In this document: positions 1-5,251 of the stretch, piece after piece
How the letters are laid out: each line of letters opens with the position of its first letter
Position numbering within the stretch: position 1 is the stretch's first letter
Assembly: GCA_934613165.1 (NCBI GenBank)
Contig: CAKTSW010000129.1
Location: forward strand, 1 to 5,251
Direction of reading: 5' to 3'
Length of the DNA: 5,251 nucleotides
From: an uncultured Ellagibacter sp.
GTDB lineage: Bacteria; Actinomycetota; Coriobacteriia; Coriobacteriales; Eggerthellaceae
Program-made: the position numbers and the translations under genes
The notes under the pieces: model-generated
What the model saw: the letters and a program-made list of their open reading frames with translations, nothing else
Database searches by the model: none
What the model was told of the DNA's origin: nothing

Positions 1-1046
<1,046 letters not shown>

Positions 1047-1049
1047 CCC

Positions 1050-1241
1050 ATGTCGAAAAACGAGCAGTACGATTGGCTCGACGACCCGTTCGACGAGAAG
1101 AAGGAACGCGAGGAATTGAAGCGCGCCCAGGCGGGCGGCGGTGTGCGCGCGGCTGGATGCGCGCTCGCGCTCGTGGCCTGCGTCGTCTTCATCGTGGCGG
1201 TGCTCGTCGCCGGCGGCGCGGCCCTCGGGTCGTTGAGGTAG
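1050..1241 (+). CDS. Small single-pass membrane protein, function unknown (63 aa)
   Basis: I do not recognise a family. The N-terminal half (residues 1-27) is hydrophilic and highly charged, with an acidic patch (WLDDPFDEKKEREE) followed by basic KR. A glycine stretch (29-31) comes next, then one hydrophobic segment at about residues 34-58, rich in Ala, Val, Leu and Gly with two cysteines (C37, C44). The protein ends shortly afterwards in SLR. The charge pattern suggests the N-terminus is cytoplasmic. There is no cleavable signal peptide pattern, because the hydrophobic segment is C-terminal. The ATG lies 3 bases after the lepA stop and the TAG is 4 bases before the dusB ATG, which supports a real gene inside an operon. 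A possible ribosome site, AAGGTGG at 1032-1038, lies inside lepA and is rather far from the start (11 bases). Translational coupling to lepA is plausible. No function is claimed. Confidence 0.75.
   Translation: MSKNEQYDWLDDPFDEKKEREELKRAQAGGGVRAAGCALALVACVVFIVAVLVAGGAALGSLR
1235..1239 (+). promoter_or_regulatory. Ribosome binding site for dusB
   Basis: GAGGT sits six bases before the ATG at 1246, inside the last codons of the small membrane protein gene. It supports the first methionine over the second one two codons later (1252), for which the spacing would be about 12 bases. Confidence 0.65.
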
Positions 1242-1245
1242 CGCC

Positions 1246-2223
1246 ATGTCGATGCGTGAATTCTTCCAGAACCATCGGCTCATCCTGGCCCCGATGGCGG
1301 GCGTGACCGACGAGGCCATGCGCGCGCTCTGCCGCGAACAAGGGGCCGACATGGCCTTCACCGAGATGGTCTCGGCAAAGGGTCTTTCCTACGCCAACGA
1401 GAAGACCCGCCATTTGCTGCGCCTTGCCCCGGGCGAGAAGCAGGTCGCGGTGCAGCTGTTCGGGCACGAGCCCCGCGTCATGGCCGAACAGGCCGCGTGG
1501 ATCGAGCAAACGATGGGCGATTCGCTTGCCTACCTCGACATCAACATGGGGTGCCCTGCGCGCAAGATCACCTCGAAAGGCGACGGGTCGGCGCTCATGC
1601 GCACCCCGGATCTGGCGGCGCAGATCGTGTCGGCCGTGAAGGGCGCGGTCGCGCACCCCGTCACGGTGAAGTTCCGCCGCGGGTACTTCCAAGACAAGGA
1701 AACCGCGCCCGAGTTCGCGCGGCGCATGGAAGAGGCCGGCGCCGACGCGGTCACGGTCCACGGGCGCTTCGCCGAGCAGCTCTACCGCGGAAGCGCCGAC
1801 TGGGGCGTGATAGCCCGCGTGAAGGAGGCGGTTTCGATGCCCGTCGTCGGCAACGGCGACGTGAAGACGGGCGCCGACGCGGTGGCGATAACCCGGGAAA
1901 CGGGCTGCGACGCCGTGATGATCGCGCGCGGCGCGGAGGGAAACCCCTGGGTGTTCGCCCAGGCGAAAGCCGCGCTCGCAGGCGATGCCGAGCCGGCCGC
2001 GCCCACCGTGCCCGAGCGCCTTGCCATGGCGCGCCGCCACGCGCACCTGCTCGCCGAGCGAGAGGGGAGAAACATCGTGCGCATGCGCAAGCACGCGATG
2101 TGGTACATGGCGGGGCTTCCGGGCGCCGCGTGCGCACGGGGCAAGATCAACGCCTGCGTCACGCCGGAAGACTTCGACGCGGTGTTCGACGAGCTTTTGC
2201 TCAAAAACGCAGAGATGGCCTAA
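1246..2223 (+). CDS. dusB: tRNA-dihydrouridine synthase, DusB type
   Basis: This is a flavoenzyme that reduces specific uridines in the tRNA D-loop to dihydrouridine, using FMN and NAD(P)H in the cytoplasm. The 325 residues match the usual family length. The N-terminal TIM barrel opens with LAPMAGVTD (14-22), the FMN-binding signature, followed by VAVQLFGHEP (67-76). The catalytic motif INMGCPARKI (99-108) contains C103, the expected general acid. Other barrel features are VTVKFRRG with K142, VTVHGR (169-174), the GNGDV phosphate loop (202-206) and IARGAEGNPWVF (226-237), also FMN-contacting. From about residue 250 the helical tRNA-binding domain follows, ending in FDELLLKNAEMA. The MGCPxxKI and GSALM pattern fits the DusB/NifR3 branch, but which uridine is modified cannot be read from sequence alone. 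The gene begins four bases after the small membrane protein gene, so the two are almost certainly co-transcribed. Confidence 0.94.
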   Translation: MSMREFFQNHRLILAPMAGVTDEAMRALCREQGADMAFTEMVSAKGLSYANEKTRHLLRLAPGEKQVAVQLFGHEPRVMAEQAAWIEQTMGDSLAYLDINMGCPARKITSKGDGSALMRTPDLAAQIVSAVKGAVAHPVTVKFRRGYFQDKETAPEFARRMEEAGADAVTVHGRFAEQLYRGSADWGVIARVKEAVSMPVVGNGDVKTGADAVAITRETGCDAVMIARGAEGNPWVFAQAKAALAGDAEPAAPTVPERLAMARRHAHLLAEREGRNIVRMRKHAMWYMAGLPGAACARGKINACVTPEDFDAVFDELLLKNAEMA

Positions 2224-2240
2224 GGACCGCGATCATCCTA

Positions 2241-2273
2241 CGCGGCGGCGGGCGAGAGCCGCACACCGCCGCG
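2241..2273 (+). repeat. Inverted repeat in the dusB-hemW gap
   Basis: Arms CGCGGCGG (2241-2248) and CCGCCGCG (2266-2273) are perfect 8-base complements around a 17-base loop. The structure lies in the 68-base gap and ends just before the hemW ribosome site. No T-run follows, so it is not a canonical terminator. The simple GC composition means chance pairing is a real possibility. Confidence 0.3.
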
Positions 2274-2281
2274 AGAAACGA

Positions 2282-2288
2282 GAGGGAG
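2282..2288 (+). promoter_or_regulatory. Ribosome binding site for hemW
   Basis: The purine-rich GAGGGAG lies just before the ATG at 2292. Its GAGG core is six bases from the start. It fixes the hemW start here, although the reading frame stays open far upstream through dusB. Confidence 0.7.
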
Positions 2289-2291
2289 CCC

Positions 2292-3401
2292 ATGCCGCAC
2301 GACCCGTACAAAGCGCTCTACCTGCACGTCCCGTTCTGCGTGAAGCGGTGCGCCTACTGCGATTTCACGACGCGCGCCGCGAAAAAAGACGACGCCGCGA
2401 TCGACGAGTACATCGAAGAGCTCTGCCTTTCGATCCGCCGTAAGTCGAAGGAAGGCGAGCTCGGGCAGATCGAAACGGTGTACATCGGCGGCGGCACCCC
2501 GAGCTTCGTCGGTTCCTCGCGCCTCTCGATGCTCCTCTACGCGCTTTCCACCTCGATGCGCCTTGAACCCGACGTCGAATGCTCGATGGAGGCGAACCCG
2601 GAAAGCCTCACGGCAAACATGGTGCGCGACATCTGGGCGCTCGGCGTGAACCGCCTTTCCATTGGCGTGCAGAGCTTCGACGACCGTGTCCTTGGAACGC
2701 TCGGCCGCGCCCACACGGCGGACGACGCGGCGCGCGCCGTCGAGTGCGCGCACGAGCGGTTCGGCAACGTGAGCGTCGACCTCATGTGCGGCATTCCCGG
2801 GCAGAGCGCGGAAAGCTTCGAAGAAAGCGTGAGGCGCGCGGTCTCCTTGGGCGTCTCGCATGTGAGCGTCTACCCGCTCACCATCGAGCCGCACACGCCC
2901 TTCGACCGCATGGTCTTGTCGGGCGAGCTCCCCGAACCGGACGACGACGTGGAGGCCGAGCAGATGGAGCTGGCCGAGGCCGTCCTGAGCGCGGCGGGCT
3001 TCAACCGCTACGAAGTGGCGAGCTACGCGAAGCCGGGGTTCGAGTGCAGGCACAACATATCCTACTGGACGGGCGTCCCTTATTTGGGGCTTGGGCGCAG
3101 CGCGGCGACGATGACGCAGAACGGGCTTCGCCGCATGCGCGTCGTCGACGGCCAGGTGACCGACGACTTGAACCCCGCCCAGATGGCGGCGGAGGACCTC
3201 ATGCTCGGCATGCGCATGACGCGCGGCGTGTCGGAAAGCCTCATCGAGCGCGCCCGCCCGCTTCTCCCGCGCCTCGACGACGCTCTTGCGCACCTTGTGC
3301 AAGAGGGCCTCGCCGAGATGCGCGACGGGCGCTTCGTCCCGACCGAGCGCGGCTGGCTCTGCGGAAACGAGCTCTACGGCGAGCTGTTCGACCTGGCGTG
3401 A
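2292..3401 (+). CDS. hemW: Radical SAM heme chaperone HemW (HemN-like)
   Basis: HemW binds a [4Fe-4S] cluster, S-adenosylmethionine and heme, and is thought to deliver heme to membrane respiratory proteins. It is often misannotated as oxygen-independent coproporphyrinogen III oxidase. The 369 residues begin MPHDPYKALYLHVPFC. The cluster motif is C16-x3-C20-x2-C23 followed by DF. Phenylalanine rather than cysteine two residues after the last cysteine is the HemW signature that separates it from true HemN. Further radical-SAM features are GGGTPS (66-71, SAM binding), EANPES (100-105), GVNRLSIGVQSFD (118-130), DLMCGIPGQ (163-171) and YPLTIEPHTPF (194-204). The HemW-typical block NRYEVASYAKPGFECRHN (238-255) leads to YLGLGRSAATM, where many homologues have a GxGAHS-like stretch. 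The C-terminal HemN_C winged-helix part carries LMLGMRMTRGVS (303-314) and ends GELFDLA. The start is set by the GAGGGAG site and by the usual family N-terminus. It follows dusB by 68 bases and is probably in the same unit. Confidence 0.93.
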   Translation: MPHDPYKALYLHVPFCVKRCAYCDFTTRAAKKDDAAIDEYIEELCLSIRRKSKEGELGQIETVYIGGGTPSFVGSSRLSMLLYALSTSMRLEPDVECSMEANPESLTANMVRDIWALGVNRLSIGVQSFDDRVLGTLGRAHTADDAARAVECAHERFGNVSVDLMCGIPGQSAESFEESVRRAVSLGVSHVSVYPLTIEPHTPFDRMVLSGELPEPDDDVEAEQMELAEAVLSAAGFNRYEVASYAKPGFECRHNISYWTGVPYLGLGRSAATMTQNGLRRMRVVDGQVTDDLNPAQMAAEDLMLGMRMTRGVSESLIERARPLLPRLDDALAHLVQEGLAEMRDGRFVPTERGWLCGNELYGELFDLA

Positions 3402-3474
3402 GGCGGGCGCGAGGGCTGTTCGGGCGCCTCGATATGGCGCATCCGTCAAGAATGCCCGACGCTTGCCGTTTTTA

Positions 3475-3501
3475 TTAGCACTCCCGCGTCTCGGCTGCTA
3501 G
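3475..3501 (+). promoter_or_regulatory. CIRCE operator (HrcA binding site), right arm degenerate
   Basis: The left arm TTAGCACTC (3475-3483) matches the CIRCE consensus at all 9 positions. After the standard 9-base spacer (3484-3492), the right arm GGCTGCTAG (3493-3501) matches the consensus GAGTGCTAA at 6 of 9 positions. The perfect half-site, the exact spacing and the location about 50 bases upstream of the gene for the CIRCE-binding repressor make this a confident call for negative autoregulation of hrcA. Confidence 0.87.
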
Positions 3502-3504
3502 AAT
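3475..3504 (+). promoter_or_regulatory. Likely hrcA core promoter, overlapped by CIRCE
   Basis: TAGAAT (3499-3504) is a good sigma-70/SigA-type -10 element, and TG at 3496-3497 gives an extended -10 (TGCTAGAAT). A weak -35, TTAGCA (3475-3480, 4 of 6 to TTGACA), lies 18 bases upstream within the left CIRCE arm. Transcription would start near 3511, leaving a leader of about 40 bases. HrcA bound to the operator would cover both elements and block RNA polymerase. The transcription start is inferred. Confidence 0.6.
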
Positions 3505-3538
3505 GGCTTTTCGGCATGGCGTCTTGAAGTAGCGTGAA

Positions 3539-3545
3539 GAGGTGA
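3539..3545 (+). promoter_or_regulatory. Ribosome binding site deciding the hrcA start
   Basis: GAGGTGA lies seven bases before the ATG at 3553, an ideal distance. The in-frame GTG at 3547 is only one base away from it and is therefore not a credible start. Confidence 0.8.
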
Positions 3546-3552
3546 AGTGACC

Positions 3553-4560
3553 ATGCTCTCAGACAGAAGGCAGCGCGTTCTGGCGGCGCTGATCGAGGAG
3601 TACGTGGCACGTGCGTTGCCCGTCGGGTCGCGAACGCTCACCGAGCGCTACCAGCTCGGCGTCAGCTCGGCGACGGTGCGAAACGAGCTCTCCATCTTGG
3701 AGGACGAAGGCTACATCGCGCAGCCGCACACGTCCGCCGGGCGCATCCCGACCGACTTCGGGTACCGCGCGTTCGTCGACAACCTGCTCGCGGCGGGCAC
3801 GGCGCCCGACGAGCAACGCTACCGCAAGGTCGCCGAAGACCTGAAGCGCAGCGCATCCGAGCTCGACTCGCTTCTCGAGCAGACCTCAGGGGCGCTCGCA
3901 CGGCTCACCGACTGCCTCTCGATTGTGCTCGCGCCGTCGGTGCTCGCCACGCGCATCAAGCAGATCACGCTCGTGTCGCTTTCCGACACGCGCGCCATCT
4001 GCATCGTGGTCACCGAAGACGGCAGCGTCTTCAACCGCCAGATCGACTTCGCCTCGCCCGTCCCAAGCGAGGACTTGGCGCGCGTGCAGGTGCTCTTGGG
4101 CGAGCTTCTCTGCGGCAAATCGCTCGCCGACGTCGAGTCGGGGCTTTTGCAGGGCATGCGCGCGGCCTTCACCGACCCCGTGGTGCGTACCGTGCTCGAC
4201 GAGGTTCTCGCGTGCATTCAGGAAGGCCAAACCGGGCGCACGCACAGGCTCGGCATGAGCGCGCTGCTCACCCAGCCGGAATTCTCCAGCTCGGACGCGG
4301 TGCTGCCGCTCATGCAGGTGCTCGAAGACGACACGATGCTGCTGCACATCCTCGACCATGCGGCGTCTTCCGACGACCTCTCGGTCCATATCGGGCGCGA
4401 GAACAAGGCGGCGGGGCTTTCCGGCGTGTCGGTGGTCGCGAGCCGCTACGGCAGGGGAGACGCGGAAGGCGTGGTGGCCGTCATCGGACCTACGCGCATG
4501 GACTATTCGAAGGTTATCCAGGCTGTCCGCGCGGCGAGCGCGGCGCTCGACGATATCTAG
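3553..4560 (+). CDS. hrcA: Heat-inducible transcription repressor HrcA
   Basis: HrcA is a dimeric repressor that binds CIRCE operators and shuts off chaperone genes. In Bacillus its activity depends on GroEL, so titration of the chaperonin by misfolded protein induces the regulon. The 335 residues are close to the usual length of about 340. The N-terminal winged helix-turn-helix (about 1-76) holds PVGSRTL (23-29), recognition-helix sequence LGVSSATVRNELSILE (35-50) and the family hallmark PHTSAGRIPTDFGYRAFVD (58-76). A GAF-like dimerisation and regulatory domain follows. Near the end come HIGREN (279-284) and SVVASRYG (293-300), then VIGPTRMDY (310-318), all typical of the HrcA C-terminal domain. 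The ATG at 3553 was chosen over GTG at 3547 on ribosome-site spacing and on the family N-terminus (MLSDRRQRVL). It has its own promoter with a CIRCE element and is followed 67 bases downstream by dnaJ. grpE and dnaK are absent from this side, unlike the classic Firmicutes hrcA-grpE-dnaK-dnaJ operon. Confidence 0.96.
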   Translation: MLSDRRQRVLAALIEEYVARALPVGSRTLTERYQLGVSSATVRNELSILEDEGYIAQPHTSAGRIPTDFGYRAFVDNLLAAGTAPDEQRYRKVAEDLKRSASELDSLLEQTSGALARLTDCLSIVLAPSVLATRIKQITLVSLSDTRAICIVVTEDGSVFNRQIDFASPVPSEDLARVQVLLGELLCGKSLADVESGLLQGMRAAFTDPVVRTVLDEVLACIQEGQTGRTHRLGMSALLTQPEFSSSDAVLPLMQVLEDDTMLLHILDHAASSDDLSVHIGRENKAAGLSGVSVVASRYGRGDAEGVVAVIGPTRMDYSKVIQAVRAASAALDDI

Positions 4561-4569
4561 GAGTGAGCT

Positions 4570-4600
4570 TCACGGCCCTTCAAGGTTTTAGGGGCCGTGA
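4570..4600 (+). other. Strong hairpin between hrcA and dnaJ
   Basis: TCACGGCCC (4570-4578) pairs perfectly with GGGCCGTGA (4592-4600). One G-U and one A-U pair extend the stem inward to 11 bp (4570-4580 with 4590-4600), with a 9-base loop. It starts 10 bases after the hrcA stop. No T-run follows the stem, so it is not a standard intrinsic terminator. It could be a partial terminator, a processing or stability element that sets the hrcA to dnaJ ratio, or an element controlling access to the dnaJ ribosome site just downstream. The structure is seen in the sequence; its role is inference. Confidence 0.7.
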
Positions 4601-4611
4601 CGAAGGAACGA

Positions 4612-4617
4612 GAAAGG
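4612..4617 (+). promoter_or_regulatory. Ribosome binding site for dnaJ
   Basis: GAAAGG lies ten bases before the ATG at 4628. A second candidate, AAGGA at 4603-4607, is 20 bases away and too far to serve this start. The accepted site is weaker and more distant than that of hrcA. Confidence 0.5.
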
Positions 4618-4627
4618 CTTTAACGAA

Positions 4628-5251
4628 ATGGCCAAGGATCTATACGAGATTCTCGGAGTGTCGAAAGACGCCTCCGACGCCGAAATCAAGAAGGCGTTCC
4701 GTCGCCGTGCGCGCGAGCTGCACCCCGACGTGAACAAGGCCCCCGACGCCGAGGACCAGTTCAAGGAGCTGAACGAGGCCTACGACGTGCTGTCCGACGC
4801 GAACAAGCGCGCCCAGTACGACCGCTTTGGCACCATCCCCGGCGCTGCGGGCGGCGGTGCCGGCGGCTACGTCGACTTCGACGATTTGTTCGGCGGCGGC
4901 TTCGGCGGCATGGGCGACATCTTCAGCTCGTTCTTCGGCGGCCAGGGCCAGGGCGGGCGCACGGTGCGCCAAGAGGGCCGCGACATGGGCGTCGGCCTGC
5001 GCATCACGCTCGAAGAAGTGGCGTCGGGCGTCGAGAAGGAAATCGTGTACGACCGCCTGGCTCCCTGCCCGGACTGCGGCGGCACCGGCATGGGCGAGGG
5101 CGGCAAGGAGGTCACCTGCCCCGAGTGCGGCGGCAAGGGGCGCGTCGTCAGCGTGCAGCGCACCTTCCTCGGCGACATGCAGACGGCGACGACCTGCAAG
5201 AAGTGCGGCGGCACGGGCAAGACGATCGAGAACCCCTGCCCTGAATGCGAG
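4628..5251 (+). CDS. dnaJ: Chaperone DnaJ (type I Hsp40), 3' end outside window
   Basis: DnaJ is the cytoplasmic co-chaperone that delivers unfolded clients to DnaK and stimulates its ATPase. The 208 visible codons read without interruption to the window end; the family is usually about 370-390 residues. The J-domain (1-68) opens [11 protein letters not shown] and contains the essential HPD at 32-34 and QYDRFG at 63-68. A Gly/Phe-rich linker follows (about 71-110). The first substrate-binding segment then starts ([15 protein letters not shown], 117-131). The zinc-finger domain shows CPDCGGTG (147-154), CPECGGKG (164-171), CKKCGGTG (190-197) and the start of the fourth motif, CPEC (204-207), where the window ends. 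All four motifs make it type I. Adjacency to hrcA without dnaK resembles the second DnaJ (DnaJ2) locus of Actinomycetota, so another dnaJ may sit beside dnaK elsewhere; that is inference. It probably shares the CIRCE-controlled hrcA transcript, since I see no convincing promoter in the 67-base gap. Confidence 0.97.
   Translation, partial: MAKDLYEILGVSKDASDAEIKKAFRRRARELHPDVNKAPDAEDQFKELNEAYDVLSDANKRAQYDRFGTIPGAAGGGAGGYVDFDDLFGGGFGGMGDIFSSFFGGQGQGGRTVRQEGRDMGVGLRITLEEVASGVEKEIVYDRLAPCPDCGGTGMGEGGKEVTCPECGGKGRVVSVQRTFLGDMQTATTCKKCGGTGKTIENPCPECE

Noticed and set aside
1189..2094. Long open frame on the minus strand opposite dusB (about 300 codons).
   Set aside because: The composition is His/Arg/Gly-rich with no domain signature, as expected opposite a GC-rich gene. 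All dusB motifs lie on the + strand.
1497..2291. Extension of the hemW frame upstream through dusB as one very long protein.
   Set aside because: The upstream part is Arg/Gly-rich out-of-frame translation of dusB. HemW homology begins at the ATG at 2292, which has its own ribosome site.
2238..3449. Long open frame on the minus strand (about 400 codons) opposite hemW.
   Set aside because: It is a shadow of strong third-position GC bias in hemW. It has His/Arg/Ala-rich low-complexity composition, no recognisable motif and no good ribosome site, while the + strand frame encodes a clear HemW.
3400..3473. Possible intrinsic terminator after hemW: arms GAGGCG (3400-3405) and CGCCTC (3425-3430), or GCGCC (3424-3428) and GGCGC (3436-3440), with five T bases at 3469-3473.
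   Set aside because: The stems are short, mutually exclusive and not adjacent to the T-run, which lies about 30 bases or more downstream next to the hrcA promoter. I cannot support a terminator call.
3547..3552. GTG at 3547 as the hrcA start, adding two residues.
   Set aside because: It lies one base from the GAGGTGA site, whereas ATG at 3553 has seven-base spacing and gives the usual HrcA N-terminus.

Overview
The window is high-GC bacterial DNA. Every gene lies on the + strand and is tightly packed. Gene content and order (lepA, a small membrane protein, dusB, hemW, hrcA, dnaJ) suggest Actinomycetota. The CIRCE/HrcA pair, hrcA directly followed by dnaJ with no grpE or dnaK, the strong GC bias and the protein style suggest class Coriobacteriia, perhaps Eggerthellaceae. 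This placement is inference from sequence character and was not checked against a database.

Layout. Bases 1-1046 are the 3' part of lepA (elongation factor 4), with the GTPase domain lying upstream. Three bases after its stop comes a 63-residue protein with one predicted membrane segment (1050-1241). Four bases later comes dusB, a tRNA dihydrouridine synthase (1246-2223). After a 68-base gap comes hemW, a radical-SAM heme chaperone (2292-3401). The first three genes look like one transcription unit, and hemW probably belongs to it.

After a 151-base intergenic region comes hrcA, the heat-shock repressor (3553-4560). Its promoter carries a recognisable CIRCE operator whose left arm is perfect and whose right arm is degenerate. 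The operator overlaps the likely -35 and -10 elements, so hrcA, and probably dnaJ, should be under HrcA negative autoregulation. A strong 11-bp hairpin without a T-tract separates hrcA from dnaJ. dnaJ begins at 4628 and runs off the window inside its zinc-finger domain.

The genes serve translation (LepA), tRNA modification (DusB), heme handling (HemW) and protein folding or stress control (HrcA, DnaJ). This is a conserved housekeeping neighbourhood. I see no mobile element, CRISPR array, tRNA, rRNA or defence system. The least-explained parts are the small membrane protein, the promoter-embedded degenerate CIRCE and the hrcA-dnaJ hairpin.
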